A DNA stretch of 64,000 nucleotides from Thermoanaerobacterium sp. RBIITD (GCF_900205865.1 NZ_LT906662.1:868001-932000); one strand, 5' to 3'. Shown: positions 1 through 9,582, counted from the first letter of the stretch. Translations and numbers: made by a program. The notes: generated by a model not told the origin, from the sequence alone.

Positions 1-931
1 ATACCGAATTTAAATTGTTAAAACCAAGAAAATACGTAAATCCGTTTGGATGTGTTTGTACTTTATCTTTGTATTTGGCGACATAATCACCACTTATATT
101 GATTTCATCATACTGACCTGAGTCATAACTCTGTGCCGCTGTATTTAAATCTTTTATCATGTCAAAATCAATCTCATCTAATTTAACATTATCTTTATCC
201 CAATATTTATCATTCTTAACGATAACTATATTCTGCTCATGATTCCATGTCTTTAGTACAAATGGACCGCTGTATACCAAATTTTCCGGGCTTGATGCTA
301 ATTTATCACCAACTTTTTCAACAAAAGACTTTTCAACAGGCAAATATGTAATAAAAGCAGTCAAGCTTAAGAAATATGGCGTAGGTTCCTGCAACTCAAC
401 TTTCAATGTTTTATCATCCAAGGCTTTTACACCGACAGAGTCTGCACTTGCTTTTCCCGAATTATACGCTTCGGCATTTTTTATTGGGTACATGATATAA
501 GCATATTCCGATGCTGTTTTTGGATCAAGTGCTCTCTTCCATGAATATTCAAAATCCTGTGCTGTTATTGGATTTCCATCACTCCACTTAATATCATCTT
601 TTAAATGGAAAGTATATGTAAGTCCATCTGGTGAAACTTCCCAATCTTTAGCAAGCCCTGAACCTTTTTTAGCCTTTTCATTTGAATCCAATCTTACTAA
701 ACCTTCAAGTACAGCATTAAGTATTTGAAAAGAAACGCCATCTGTTGATTTTTGAGGATCAAGCATTGGTGGTTCTTCTCCAAGATTTAAATGCAGTACC
801 TTTTTATCAGATTTTTGTGAAGTCTGTCCTGTTTGATTTGATGATACTTTAGTACCATTATTACCGCAACCTGCTAAAACGCTTGTTATTAAAATAATTA
901 ATGCAAGAAAGCAAACCAAATATTTCTTCAT
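1..931 (-). CDS. Peptide/oligopeptide ABC transporter substrate-binding lipoprotein (SBP family 5), 3' part outside window
   Basis: The frame is open from an ATG at 931 down to base 1, so only about the first 310 residues are present. The N-terminus is a lipoprotein signal: two lysines, a hydrophobic stretch, then a lipobox ending Leu-Ala-Gly-Cys with Cys at residue 22, followed by an Asn/Ser/Gln-rich linker. Downstream the GEEPPMLDP and DGLTYTFHLKDDIKWSDG segments are typical of OppA/DppA-type binding proteins (family 5). It should sit on the outer face of the membrane and deliver peptides to a permease; no permease genes are visible, so the partner lies off the left edge or elsewhere. A run of six G residues just upstream of the ATG is a strong ribosome binding site. 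Substrate cannot be told from sequence. Confidence 0.85.
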   Translation of the reverse strand, partial: MKKYLVCFLALIILITSVLAGCGNNGTKVSSNQTGQTSQKSDKKVLHLNLGEEPPMLDPQKSTDGVSFQILNAVLEGLVRLDSNEKAKKGSGLAKDWEVSPDGLTYTFHLKDDIKWSDGNPITAQDFEYSWKRALDPKTASEYAYIMYPIKNAEAYNSGKASADSVGVKALDDKTLKVELQEPTPYFLSLTAFITYLPVEKSFVEKVGDKLASSPENLVYSGPFVLKTWNHEQNIVIVKNDKYWDKDNVKLDEIDFDMIKDLNTAAQSYDSGQYDEINISGDYVAKYKDKVQTHPNGFTYFLGFNNLNSV

Positions 932-1094
932 GTGTGTTCCCCCCATGTACAATTCATTAAAATTATATCATCATATGAATATTAATTCAAAGAAAATTGT
1001 TTGCTTTATTAATAATTTTTAATAATTACATATAATTTACTATAACGTTATCTAAATATCCTTTATCATAAACTAAAAATCATAAATTTAAAAG

Positions 1095-1133
1095 GCACAC
1101 AATTATACATGTATGCCTTATGAATTGGTGTGC
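1095..1133 (-). terminator. Possible terminator of the phosphate transport operon
   Basis: An imperfect inverted repeat (GCACACAATT paired with AATTGGTGTGC) lies just past the stop of the DUF47 gene on the minus strand and is followed by a short T-containing run. The loop is long and the tail is weak, so the call is tentative. Confidence 0.35.
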
Positions 1134-1148
1134 ACTCATTATTTGTCT

Positions 1149-1763
1149 TTATATATCCTTAACAAGTATATGACCAAGTATGTCACCTGCTAAATCCATT
1201 TTATCTGCACAATTGCTTAAATGCCTATATATTTCACGCATTTTTAGGATGTATTTAATGTCATCCTTCTTTAACAGCTCTGCAAGGTATTTTCTGTAGT
1301 ATGATTCCATCTCATTTTCAAGCTTTTTAGCCTTCAGAGCACATTCCATTGACAATTTTTTATCTTTATCAAGATTATATACACTTTTATTGATCAGTTC
1401 TGTACCTTTATATATAACATCTATCATTTCTTTAAGTTCCTCTGTTGGTTTAAGTTCATATATTTCCATCTCCTTAACAGTCGTTTCGCAGTAATCAAGT
1501 ATATTGTCAATCGCACTTGATAGTGCATAAATATCTTCTCTTTCAAAAGGTGTAATGAATGTGCTGTCAAGTTCATCAATAAGCTCTTTTCTCTTTCTAT
1601 CTGCTAATTTTTCTATTTGTATTACATTATTTCCGTCCTCTTCCGTACCAGTTTTCATAAACGTGACAAGTGCCTGTACACCTTTTAATGTCAAATCAGA
1701 ATGTTCCTGCAGGAGTTTATAAAAATCGACGCCTTTTGAAAATAGCCAACTTAAAATTCCCAT
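1149..1763 (-). CDS. DUF47 / PhoU-like protein, partner of Pit phosphate transporter
   Basis: A 204-residue, almost wholly helical and strongly charged protein that fits the DUF47 family (PhoU-like), which is normally co-encoded with Pit transporters and thought to modulate phosphate uptake in the cytoplasm. It is the second gene of a two-gene operon: the Pit gene ends 13 bases upstream on the same strand, and the ATG is preceded by a clear AAAGGAGG site. No catalytic motif is visible. Family assignment rests on helix-rich character, length and the Pit neighbour; the regulatory role is inferred from the family. Confidence 0.8.
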   Translation of the reverse strand: MGILSWLFSKGVDFYKLLQEHSDLTLKGVQALVTFMKTGTEEDGNNVIQIEKLADRKRKELIDELDSTFITPFEREDIYALSSAIDNILDYCETTVKEMEIYELKPTEELKEMIDVIYKGTELINKSVYNLDKDKKLSMECALKAKKLENEMESYYRKYLAELLKKDDIKYILKMREIYRHLSNCADKMDLAGDILGHILVKDI

Positions 1764-1776
1764 TCCAAGACCTCCT

Positions 1777-2775
1777 TTAAGTGAACTTTACAGCCAGATA
1801 AATTAATGATGATACTAAGAATGAAGCCGGTATTGTAACAATCCATGCCATTACCATACTTTTTGCAAATTGCCATCTGACAGCTTTTGGCCTCTCCCCC
1901 ACACCAACTCCTAATACAGATGAATTTACGATCTGTGTTCCGCTTGTAGGTGCGCCAATTATTGCAGCAGTTATAACGATAAATAAAGAAGACAATTGTG
2001 CATTAAACGAATGAAATGGTTTAACTCTGTATATTTTAGTCCCAACACTTTTAATCATCCTGAGTCCTCCAAAAATTAGTCCTGAAGATATCATCAAAGC
2101 TGATACAACCTTTGTCCATAACGGCAATTTAAAACTCTGCGTAAATCCTCCAACAAGCATAATAATGGCTATAATACCCATCGCTTTTTGTGCATCATTT
2201 GCACCTTGTCCTGCATTTAATATAAATACGGTGATATATTGTAACTTTTTTAAAATTTTATTAATACTCGGTCCCGTCGTTCTTAATATATTACTTGTTA
2301 TATTCATCACTATATATCCTATTAAAAATCCTATAATTGGTGACAAAAAAAGTGGTAATACAACCTTTATAAAAATTCCATAAATGTTTATGGAATCCAC
2401 CCCGTATTGAACTATAAATGGCCCTATTATTCCTCCTATCAACGCATGTGAAGAGCTTGATGGTATGCCGAGAAGCCATGTAATTAGGTTCCAGATAACC
2501 GCGCCAAGTAGTCCTGCAAATATCATAATATATACATCCCTAGAATTTGTCATTATATATTTATATTTTATTATATCCTTTCCCATAGTCGATGCAACAG
2601 TTGTGCCCAATATTACTGTCCCCAAAAATTGTGCTGTTGCTGCTGTAACAAATGCACTTCTAATACTTATAGATCTTGATGATATAATTGTAGCTATAAG
2701 ATTTCCTTCATCATGAAAACCTGTTATAAAAATATATATAAAAATAAATACAATAACAATATAATATAAAACCAT
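1777..2775 (-). CDS. pit: Inorganic phosphate transporter, PiT family
   Basis: A 332-residue integral membrane protein with roughly ten hydrophobic segments. It has both PiT signature repeats: GFHDEGNLIATIISSRS near residue 20, the degenerate N-terminal copy, and AGQGANDAQKAMG near residue 190. Members are low-affinity phosphate (or metal-phosphate) symporters driven by H+ or Na+. The start is preceded by GAGGTGA. It is the first gene of an operon with the DUF47 gene immediately downstream, the usual pairing in clostridia and bacilli. Length matches the short bacterial PiT subgroup. Whether it carries phosphate or sulfate is not decided by the sequence, but the PhoU-like partner favours phosphate. 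Confidence 0.88.
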   Translation of the reverse strand: MVLYYIVIVFIFIYIFITGFHDEGNLIATIISSRSISIRSAFVTAATAQFLGTVILGTTVASTMGKDIIKYKYIMTNSRDVYIMIFAGLLGAVIWNLITWLLGIPSSSSHALIGGIIGPFIVQYGVDSINIYGIFIKVVLPLFLSPIIGFLIGYIVMNITSNILRTTGPSINKILKKLQYITVFILNAGQGANDAQKAMGIIAIIMLVGGFTQSFKLPLWTKVVSALMISSGLIFGGLRMIKSVGTKIYRVKPFHSFNAQLSSLFIVITAAIIGAPTSGTQIVNSSVLGVGVGERPKAVRWQFAKSMVMAWIVTIPASFLVSSLIYLAVKFT

Positions 2776-2855
2776 TTTGTCACCTCATTAACAATATGGT
2801 ACATTATATATGTCGTAATATAACAAAATGTTAATGTACCGTCATTTAAACAGGA

Positions 2856-3728
2856 TTAAACATTATTTATTGAACAGCTGATGCTAAATGTAGCCTTTAA
2901 ATTCTCGTCTGGTTTTAATATTTGCACATCTTTACCTGTATTCATTGAATCAGGTTTTGCCATCCACGGCTCTAAACATATAAAATCTTTGCCTATTAAA
3001 GACCATATAACTACATATTTGAATATGCTATCATAATAGAGTGATATTTTAATATTTCTCTCATTGTCAAAAATACCTGATGTACCGGAAGCATCGCTAA
3101 ATATAATATTCACTTCAGGCTTCGTAAAATCAAGCTTTCCATTATAATTATGTATTTCCTTGTCAATGGTATCATAATATTGATTTGAATTTATATTAAG
3201 CTCAATATTGTTTTTATTCATTATGTAAAAATACGGGTGAAATCCTGCATAAAAAGGCATATCTACATTAGATTTATTTATATAATCTTGAAGTACACTT
3301 AATGTTCCATCCTTTAGGCTATATGTATAAATTACATCAAAATCAAATGGATATGCCTTTTTTGTCTCATCATTACTCGAAAATTTTAATGTAATTGACG
3401 CAGATTTATCTATATTTCTATCTAATACTTCCCATCTATTTAATCTTGCAATACCATGTTGCCTCATTTTGTATTCATTATTATTTATCCTATACCTTCC
3501 ATCTGCAAGATAGCCACAAATAGGAAATAATATTGGTATCCCGCCTCTTATATTTTTTTCGGTATCTAATAATGTTTCTCTATCAAGGTATAAGATATCA
3601 TTACCCTTATAACTAAATCTTGTTATTATGCCGCCACGTTCAGGTACTACTTCAAAAAATGATTCATTATTGACATCGGTTAATTTTATTGTTTCAAATT
3701 TATCATTATATTTTTCAAATTTATACAA
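2856..3728 (-). CDS. Aldose 1-epimerase family protein (LacX-like)
   Basis: A protein of about 290 residues with the galactose mutarotase-like fold: the segment VVPERGGIITRFSYKGNDILYLD at the N-terminus, FYAGFHPYF in the middle (a conserved histidine region), and LEPWMAKPDSMNTG near the C-terminus are characteristic of LacX-like aldose epimerases, which interconvert anomers of sugars or hexose phosphates in the cytoplasm. The open frame starts at a GTG at 3737, but that GTG lies inside the AGAGGTG ribosome binding site; a TTG at 3728, six bases further on, is the better start. It stands alone and is divergent from the spore protein gene. The true substrate is unknown. Confidence 0.75.
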   Translation of the reverse strand: MYKFEKYNDKFETIKLTDVNNESFFEVVPERGGIITRFSYKGNDILYLDRETLLDTEKNIRGGIPILFPICGYLADGRYRINNNEYKMRQHGIARLNRWEVLDRNIDKSASITLKFSSNDETKKAYPFDFDVIYTYSLKDGTLSVLQDYINKSNVDMPFYAGFHPYFYIMNKNNIELNINSNQYYDTIDKEIHNYNGKLDFTKPEVNIIFSDASGTSGIFDNERNIKISLYYDSIFKYVVIWSLIGKDFICLEPWMAKPDSMNTGKDVQILKPDENLKATFSISCSINNV

Positions 3729-3866
3729 TTTACACACCTCTTAAAATATTTTTCACGCAATTATTTATATTATAAGTTTATATTCTGTTTCTATTTTTTT
3801 CAATACATATTATTAAATATACAGTTCAAAATAAATATGAGAAATTATTTTAGGAGTGTGATTATT

Positions 3867-4136
3867 ATGGCTAATCAAAGCGGTCATATTTCAAAGCCTC
3901 CAAAACCAGATGACCGTTCAGATAATGTAGGAAAATTACAGGACATGATACACGACACAATTGAAAATTACAGAGAAGCCGAAGATTATTTAAAAGTACA
4001 TGCAGAAGAATTATCTCCTGAAGAAATTGCGAGAATAAAGGAGAAAAATCGTCACAGGCTTGAAAGCATCCACGGTATGAGGGACGAAATAGTTGACGAA
4101 ACAGAAGATGGAAATGGTATAAACAAAGATCGTTAA
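3867..4136 (+). CDS. tlp: Small acid-soluble spore protein Tlp
   Basis: An 89-residue hydrophilic protein containing PKPDDRSDNVGKLQDMIHDTIENYREAE and SPEEIARIKEKNRHRLESI, which match the Tlp family of minor spore proteins made in the forespore. The frame is open from 3837, but the ATG at 3867 is preceded by TAGGAGTG at the right distance and gives the usual Tlp beginning. The tail is acidic. A sigma-G promoter would be expected upstream but I could not define one. Its presence argues for a spore former. It lies alone between a divergent epimerase gene and a convergent small gene. Confidence 0.88.
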   Translation: MANQSGHISKPPKPDDRSDNVGKLQDMIHDTIENYREAEDYLKVHAEELSPEEIARIKEKNRHRLESIHGMRDEIVDETEDGNGINKDR

Positions 4137-4166
4137 TATTAACTTAAGGGCAGTTTTTGAAATTAT

Positions 4167-4421
4167 TCAAAGGCTGCCTAATTCTGTTCTTAAATATTTC
4201 ATATGTCTTAAAGAACTTTCCGCCATCTCCTTATTGCCAATTCCATCATTAATTTTTGAATAAAGAAGGTATATTCTTGCATCATTTGGATTGGTATCGC
4301 AGTTATCTATCATAAGGCCATTTATCGTTTTGCTTAAAAAATATAGGTTTATACCTAATACTGCCTTAATTACCATAATTAATATAAGCACTCCTACTTG
4401 ATAAAGCAAGTACAATAGCAT
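4167..4421 (-). CDS. Small hypothetical membrane-anchored protein
   Basis: An 84-codon frame with one strong N-terminal hydrophobic segment (residues 1-30) and a soluble tail whose NDARIYLLYSKINDGIGNKEMAESSLRHMKYLR resembles a single TPR-like helical hairpin. I do not recognise the family. The first ATG lacks a ribosome binding site; an in-frame ATG at residue 16 (base 4376) has AGGAG 14 bases upstream, so the true start is uncertain. It lies downstream of azlC-azlD on the same strand with 29 bases between, so it may be co-transcribed, but nothing links it functionally. Confidence 0.45.
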   Translation of the reverse strand: MLLYLLYQVGVLILIMVIKAVLGINLYFLSKTINGLMIDNCDTNPNDARIYLLYSKINDGIGNKEMAESSLRHMKYLRTELGSL

Positions 4422-4450
4422 TTGGAAACTGTTTAATATTATATTTAAAC

Positions 4451-4774
4451 TTATTTAATTATAAATGATATTAATACATAGCTTATAATACCTATAATGA
4501 CTGGTGAAAATAATTTTCTTGTAAAATATGCAGCAATAATTGTAGGGATGGATGCAAGCAAATATATGTTATGATAGCCTATAAAAAGATGATTGTTCTT
4601 CATAAAAATTGCTGGAAATAGCAATGCTGAAAGAACAGCTACAGGAATATATTCGAGAAAAAACTTTATAAATTGTGGTAGTTCTATTTTTGATAATCCA
4701 TATACAGGCAGAAACCTTGGCATATATGTAACAAGAAACATACCAACTACACCTATTAAGAATTTCGTACCCAT
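4451..4774 (-). CDS. azlD: Branched-chain amino acid transport protein AzlD
   Basis: A 107-residue protein with four hydrophobic segments; the segment TYMPRFLPVYGLSKIELPQFIKFFLEYIPVAVLSALLFP is typical of AzlD, the small subunit that works with AzlC to export branched-chain amino acids and analogues. Its ATG lies inside the 3' end of azlC (19-base overlap), so the two are translationally coupled. Length is normal for the family. The physiological substrate in this organism is inferred only from the family. Confidence 0.85.
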   Translation of the reverse strand: MGTKFLIGVVGMFLVTYMPRFLPVYGLSKIELPQFIKFFLEYIPVAVLSALLFPAIFMKNNHLFIGYHNIYLLASIPTIIAAYFTRKLFSPVIIGIISYVLISFIIK

Positions 4775-5457
4775 TTATCAAGCAAAACCCCCATTCCGGC
4801 CCCTATTACGGCGGCAATTATAACATTTATATTTCCGGGAAATATATACATTAAAACTATTGATAAAAAACCTGAAAATATGCTTATAAACATCTTTTTA
4901 AACCCGGATATCTGCATCATCAATAGTGCAATATACATTGCAGGCAATGCAAAATCTAATCCAACATTAGCTGAACCATCTATAAACGTGCCAGAGATAG
5001 CTCCAATAAATGACGCCGTACACCACGCAGCATATGACATAAAGAATAACTGATAAAAATACCTTTCATCGTAATTATCACTATTTTGTAAATCTGTAAT
5101 AGCAACAGCATATGTCTCATCCGTTATAAAAAAAGAGAGCAACGGTATATGATTTCTTTTTATCCGCTTCATGTACTGTGAAAGTGATGTACTGTACAGA
5201 AAATGCCTTAAATTTACTATAAATATTGTAATGATTAATGTTATCACATTTGTTCCCGCACTAAGAAGGCTTATTGCAATAAACTGTGCGGATCCCGCAT
5301 AAACAAAAAGCGATAATGCCATAACCTGTGTTATTGAAAAACCGCTTTTAACACCAAGCAGTCCATATGCAAACCCTATAGGCAAATATCCAAGTACAAT
5401 CGGAAACGCACTTTTAAATCCGCTTATATCTTTCTTGACTTCATTGTCAATTATCAT
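4756..5457 (-). CDS. azlC: Branched-chain amino acid permease AzlC
   Basis: A 233-residue membrane protein with the AzlC signature near the N-terminus (FPIVLGYLPIGFAYGLLGVKSG, then YAGSAQFIAISLL and IFIVNLRHFLYSTSL). AzlC is the large subunit of the AzlCD exporter of branched-chain amino acids. The gene is followed by azlD with overlapping ends. It lies just downstream of leuS on the same strand, separated by a hairpin, an arrangement that fits leucine-related physiology, though I see no T-box of its own. The ribosome binding site (GGTGAT) is weak. Confidence 0.87.
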   Translation of the reverse strand: MIIDNEVKKDISGFKSAFPIVLGYLPIGFAYGLLGVKSGFSITQVMALSLFVYAGSAQFIAISLLSAGTNVITLIITIFIVNLRHFLYSTSLSQYMKRIKRNHIPLLSFFITDETYAVAITDLQNSDNYDERYFYQLFFMSYAAWCTASFIGAISGTFIDGSANVGLDFALPAMYIALLMMQISGFKKMFISIFSGFLSIVLMYIFPGNINVIIAAVIGAGMGVLLDKWVRNS

Positions 5458-5521
5458 TTATATCACCAATCACTAGTTATTTTATATAGTTAATTGCCAA
5501 TAACCTAATGTTTAAATCATA

Positions 5522-5539
5522 GGCAGGGATTCCCCTGCC
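5522..5539 (-). terminator. Hairpin after leuS
   Basis: GGCAGGG and CCCTGCC form a perfect 7-bp stem with a 4-base loop three bases past the leuS stop codon. The T-tract on the minus strand is weak (TATGATTT), so termination may be partial and allow read-through into azlCD. Confidence 0.55.
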
Positions 5540-5542
5540 GAA

Positions 5543-7987
5543 TTACTTCACAACAATATTTACAAGCCTGTTTTTGACGACAATAACTTTCTTTATTTCT
5601 TTTCCTTCTACATATGATTTTACATTTTCATCCGATAGTGCGAGGTCCTGTATTTCTTTTTCATTTGCATCTGATGGAACTTCAAGTCTTCCTCTAACTT
5701 TGCCATTTACCTGTATCGCAATTTCAACTGTGTCTCTAATAAGAGCTTTTTCATCATATTGAGGCCATCTCTGATTGAATACAGAGTATTCATAACTCAT
5801 TCTATCCCACATTTCTTCTGAAAAGTGTGGCGCAAATGGTGCCAGTAGCTTTATTAAATCTGTAATTACATCTTCATAGAGCTTTATGTTTTTAGTTTCT
5901 ACATCTGAATCATACTTATATAATGCATTTACAAGCTCCATAAGTCGTGCAATTGCTGTATTAAATTGAAACTTCTCTGCATCCTCTGTCACACTCTTTA
6001 TAGTGTAATTTCTTACATAATTAAGTTCTTTTTCATCACTGCCAATGCCACTCTTGCTCGGTTTATCTTTATTTTGCAGGAATTTATCTATAAGTCTTTC
6101 AACTCTCATGATAAACCTTGACATAGCTTTAATGCCATCGTCATTCCATGGCCCACCTTCTGTAAATGCAAAACCAAACATGAGGTACATTCTAAACACA
6201 TCTGAACCGTATTCGTCTATATATTCATCAGGTGATATTGTATTTCCTCTTGATTTACTCATCTTATTTCCATCAGGGCCGAGTATTATACCCTGATGTA
6301 CCAAAGACTTAAATGGTTCATCAAAGTCAAGATATCCTAGGTCTCTTAAAGCCTTTGTTACAAACCTTGCATATAGGAGATGCATACATGCATGTTCAGC
6401 ACCACCGATATATTTATCAACAGGCAGCATTTTATCGATCAACTTCTTATTAAATGGCTCTTTATCATTTTTATTGTCAGGATACCTCAAGAAGTACCAT
6501 GATGAATCGACAAAGGTATCCAGTGTATCAGGATCCCTTAACGCCTTGCCACCGCACTTAGGACATGTCGTATTCATAAACTCGTCACTCTTTTTAAGTG
6601 GTGATTCACCATCAGGCGTAAATTTTACATTATATGGCAGCAATACTGGCAAATCTTCTTCAGGAACAGGTACTAATCCACATTGCTCGCAGTGGATAAT
6701 AGGTATCGGCGCACCCCAATATCTTTGCCTTGATACAAGCCAGTCCCTTAACCTATAGTTTATTTTTAAACTTCCTTTACCCTCTTTCTCAAGCTTTTCA
6801 ATTATTTTAATCCTTGCATCCTCTGATTTAGTTCCGGTAAATTCTCCGCTGTCTATAAGTTCACCATATTCTACAAATGGCAGGCTATCATCAATATCTC
6901 CATTACCCTTTATAACGCGCTTTATTGGCAAATCATATTTCTTAGCAAATTCATAGTCCCTTTCATCATGTGCGGGAACAGCCATTACACAGCCTGTACC
7001 ATATGTTGCAAGGACATAATCTGCTATCCATATCGGCACTTTTTCACCTGTAATAGGATGTATAGCATAGGCACCTGTGAATACACCGGTTTTTTCTTTC
7101 TCCGTTGAAAGCCTTTCTATTTCGCTCTGCTTTCTCGCATATTCTTTATAATCCTCGACATTTCTTCTATATTTTTCTGTCGTAATTTCATCAACTATTT
7201 CATTTTCAGGCGCCAAAACAACATATGTTACACCATATAGTGTATCTGCTCTTGTTGTAAATACTTTAAATGATATTTCTTTTCCATCAACTTTAAATTC
7301 TATTTCAGCACCATCAGATTTACCTATCCAGTTTCTTTGCATCATCTTTGTCTTTTCAGGCCAATCAAGATCGTCGAGCTTCTCTAAAAGCTCTTCGGCA
7401 TAATCAGTTATCTTCAAAAACCACTGTGTTAAATCTTTTTTTGTTACTTCACTTCCGCATCTTTCGCATGTGCCTTCGACGACCTGTTCATTAGCAAGAA
7501 CAGTTTTGCAGCTGGGACACCAATTTACAGGTGCTTTTTTTCTATATGCGAGTCCTTTTTTGTATAATTGAAGAAAGACCCACTGTGTCCATTTATAATA
7601 CTCTGGAAGGCATGTTACAACTTCGTAATCCCAGTCAAATGTCGCACCCATCTCTTTTAATTGTCTTTCCATTGTCTTTATATTTTGAAGTGTCGAATCC
7701 TCTGGATGTATTCCTGTCTTTATCGCATAGTTTTCAGCTGGAAGTCCAAATGCATCAAATCCCATTGGATGAAACACTTCATAACCTTGCATTCTTTTCA
7801 TTCTTGCCCAAGAATCTGCTGGTCCATAATTATACCAGTGTCCTGCATGTAATTTCGCACCAGATGGGTATGAAAACATCTCAAGGCAGTATAACTTTTT
7901 ATCAATATTTTTGGGATTAAATTTGTATAACTCCGTTTCCTCCCACTTTTTTTGCCACTTTTTATCAACCTCTCTGGAATATGTCAT
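5543..7987 (-). CDS. leuS: Leucyl-tRNA synthetase
   Basis: An 814-residue class I synthetase that charges tRNA-Leu with leucine. The HIGH-type motif appears as HAGH at residues 47-50 within [15 protein letters not shown], the zinc-binding-like CPSC...CERC segment lies near residue 160-180, the CP1 editing domain carries [12 protein letters not shown] near 245 and [16 protein letters not shown] near 330, and the KMSKS motif is at about residue 575 ([11 protein letters not shown]). Length is normal for bacterial LeuRS. The ATG follows a GGAGTGAG site. Expression is controlled by the leucine T-box directly upstream. Confidence 0.97.
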   Translation of the reverse strand: MTYSREVDKKWQKKWEETELYKFNPKNIDKKLYCLEMFSYPSGAKLHAGHWYNYGPADSWARMKRMQGYEVFHPMGFDAFGLPAENYAIKTGIHPEDSTLQNIKTMERQLKEMGATFDWDYEVVTCLPEYYKWTQWVFLQLYKKGLAYRKKAPVNWCPSCKTVLANEQVVEGTCERCGSEVTKKDLTQWFLKITDYAEELLEKLDDLDWPEKTKMMQRNWIGKSDGAEIEFKVDGKEISFKVFTTRADTLYGVTYVVLAPENEIVDEITTEKYRRNVEDYKEYARKQSEIERLSTEKEKTGVFTGAYAIHPITGEKVPIWIADYVLATYGTGCVMAVPAHDERDYEFAKKYDLPIKRVIKGNGDIDDSLPFVEYGELIDSGEFTGTKSEDARIKIIEKLEKEGKGSLKINYRLRDWLVSRQRYWGAPIPIIHCEQCGLVPVPEEDLPVLLPYNVKFTPDGESPLKKSDEFMNTTCPKCGGKALRDPDTLDTFVDSSWYFLRYPDNKNDKEPFNKKLIDKMLPVDKYIGGAEHACMHLLYARFVTKALRDLGYLDFDEPFKSLVHQGIILGPDGNKMSKSRGNTISPDEYIDEYGSDVFRMYLMFGFAFTEGGPWNDDGIKAMSRFIMRVERLIDKFLQNKDKPSKSGIGSDEKELNYVRNYTIKSVTEDAEKFQFNTAIARLMELVNALYKYDSDVETKNIKLYEDVITDLIKLLAPFAPHFSEEMWDRMSYEYSVFNQRWPQYDEKALIRDTVEIAIQVNGKVRGRLEVPSDANEKEIQDLALSDENVKSYVEGKEIKKVIVVKNRLVNIVVK

Positions 7988-8014
7988 AATCTCACTCCTA
8001 TCAATTTTTTAGAA

Positions 8015-8243
8015 TAAAAAAGCCTTTCATCTTCAAGAGACGAAAGACTATACCTTCCGTGGTACCACTCTTATTGACATAAGTCCACTTAAATCCTATA
8101 ACGGCAGTCACCGTACATACTTTATATTTCAGTATGTATGCTCAATGGCGAGTTCAGCATCGATGGTACCTTTTCACACCTTCCAAAGGCTCTCTTTAAC
8201 ACATCTTATCCTAATACTCCATATCATAGCATTTACTATATAT
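8015..8243 (-). promoter_or_regulatory. T-box leader of leuS, leucine specifier CUC
   Basis: On the minus strand the conserved T-box core GAGTGGTACCACGG lies at 8057-8070. It is followed by a strong terminator hairpin at 8021-8049 with a run of six T (8015-8020). Upstream, the specifier loop reads GAA-CTC-GCC; CTC at 8150-8152 is the leucine codon also used by other leuS T-boxes. Uncharged tRNA-Leu should pair with the specifier and with the T-box bulge and prevent termination. The boundaries of stem I are approximate. Confidence 0.93.
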
Positions 8244-8249
8244 ACTTAT

Positions 8250-8278
8250 ATAGTATTTTATTACAAAAATATTGTAAA
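8250..8278 (-). promoter_or_regulatory. Predicted sigma-A promoter of the leuS T-box transcript
   Basis: On the minus strand TTTACA (8273-8278) and TACTAT (8250-8255) are spaced by exactly 17 bases and would start transcription near 8243, just ahead of stem I of the T-box. Confidence 0.55.
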
Positions 8279-8394
8279 TGCAACATAATTATCACTTGAT
8301 TTTTGGGGGTTGTAATTTATTGATGTGCCTAATTTTCAGAGCACCTTGTATAATGGACTTGTGTCAATAGAGTAGACACAAAAAGTTTAATTTT

Positions 8395-8548
8395 TTATGC
8401 CATTAGAAAAGCAGTTTCATAAACCTCTTGGGGGGGTCTTGTAATTAATAGCTCTATGAATCCTTCTTCGGTTGTACCAAGATTCGATATATTCAAAGAC
8501 TGCTAATCACACATCATTAAAATCATAGAATTTGTAATGATTAACCTC
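8395..8548 (-). pseudogene. Relic of an IS3-family transposase (OrfB C-terminus)
   Basis: Reading the minus strand gives EVNHYKFYDFNDV, then a TGA stop (8507-8509), then LAVFEYIESWYNRRR followed by IHRAINYKTP, the C-terminal signature of IS3-family integrase-type transposases (F-EYI--YN--R-H-AL-Y-TP). A run of seven C on that strand (8430-8436) carries one base too many; removing it restores QEVYETAFLMA and a TAA stop. Past the stop, at 8354-8378, comes a sequence that looks like an IS3 terminal inverted repeat (TGGACTTGTGTCAATAG and onward). The rest of the element is missing. It cannot be functional. Confidence 0.8.
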
Positions 8549-8890
8549 ATAACACCTCCAGTTCCAATTATATAAATAATACAAATATAACACTTATTTT
8601 TTCATTCCATTATGGTAATCGGCTTTTTATATATTATTCCTTTATCTACACTTAACCAAGTAAATTAAAAGTCCAGCGGTAAAATACCAAGAGGCGATAA
8701 AGCTAAATAAGATGAAAATTCTGAATAAAACCTGAAAAAGGTACAAAAGATAAACCTCTCACAAAAGCCTAACCTACGAATTCCAAAAACTAGGTTCCAT
8801 CGATCACGAAAAAGCCTCAGATTTCTTCGGGCGATATGTATAGCCGATTGGTCTTAAGTAGTACAAAAAACAAATTAAAATCCCTGTAAT
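8549..8890. other. Non-coding stretch, probably decayed insertion
   Basis: No open frame of useful length, RNA gene or recognisable protein relic was found on either strand. Its position between an IS3 relic and arsC suggests degraded mobile DNA, but I could not identify a family. Confidence 0.3.
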
Positions 8891-8932
8891 AAAAAATAGT
8901 ACGGCGAATATAAATAAACCGAACTATTTTTT
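8891..8932 (-). terminator. Terminator of the arsC-like gene
   Basis: AAAAAATAGT-A-CGG pairs with CCG-A-ACTATTTTTT, giving a stem with one bulged A on each side and a T-rich tail on both strands. It lies about 60 bases past the arsC-like stop codon. Confidence 0.6.
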
Positions 8933-8989
8933 TATATGAACATATTTTAATTTGCTCTTAGGGCATATAAAAAACTAATTTATAAAATT

Positions 8990-9391
8990 CTATATTTCAT
9001 TATTTTTTACTTTTAGTATTAGTTCTTTTACTTTTTCTTCTATTATATCTCTCGTTTTTCGGAATTCTTCTATAGGCTTCCCTTTGGGATCATCGAGTCC
9101 CCAGTCTTCTCTCAATCTGCATGGAATATATGGGCACTCAACATTGCAACCCATTGTTATAAGAACATCTAATTTATCCGGAATGTCTTTTAACAATTTC
9201 GGGTATTGCATGCTTATGTCAATGCCAGCTTCTTTCATAACAAGAATGGCATTCGGATTTATTTCTTCTTCAGGGTGTGTTCCAGCGCTAAAAGATTCAA
9301 AAAGTTCACTTCCATAATATTTCATAAATCCCTCTGCCATTTGGCTCCTACATGAATTACCTGTACATACAAAAGCGACTGTTTTTTTCAT
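8990..9391 (-). CDS. arsC: Arsenate reductase ArsC, thioredoxin-coupled type (low-molecular-weight phosphatase fold)
   Basis: A 133-residue protein with the phosphatase loop Cys9-X5-Arg15 (CTGNSCR) at the N-terminus. A second cysteine cluster GCNVECPYIPC gives Cys82, Cys86 and Cys91, and DDPKGK lies near residue 100. The Cys9/Cys82/Cys91 arrangement resembles the Cys10/Cys82/Cys89 relay of thioredoxin-linked ArsC, which reduces arsenate to arsenite. The closest alternative is a low-molecular-weight protein tyrosine phosphatase, but the second cysteine cluster argues against it. No arsenite pump or ArsR is next to it. The gene is preceded by AGGAGG. Confidence 0.8.
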   Translation of the reverse strand: MKKTVAFVCTGNSCRSQMAEGFMKYYGSELFESFSAGTHPEEEINPNAILVMKEAGIDISMQYPKLLKDIPDKLDVLITMGCNVECPYIPCRLREDWGLDDPKGKPIEEFRKTRDIIEEKVKELILKVKNNEI

Positions 9392-9520
9392 TAAAGCGCC
9401 TCCTAATTTTTTTGCGTGAACTATGTTTTTATATTATATGTTATAAATTATTTAAAGTCAATTATTTTAGTTATATGACTAACCTATAACTAACCGACAC
9501 AGGCAAATATCAAAAGGGTA

Positions 9521-9549
9521 TTGACATTTTAAATATAGAATAGTATAAT
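9521..9549 (+). promoter_or_regulatory. Consensus sigma-A promoter upstream of modA
   Basis: TTGACA at 9521-9526 and TATAAT at 9544-9549 are both perfect and spaced by 17 bases, the best promoter seen in the window. It points to modA, 330 bases downstream, through a leader with two hairpins and an intron-like fragment. Confidence 0.85.
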
Positions 9550-9582
9550 AAATTTTAAGGATTAATAATTTAATTTTGAACA

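Noticed and set aside
8596-8880. Possible small RNA or IS end in the A-rich segment before arsC
   Set aside because: Only weak, short complementarities and no recognisable conserved motif on either strand.
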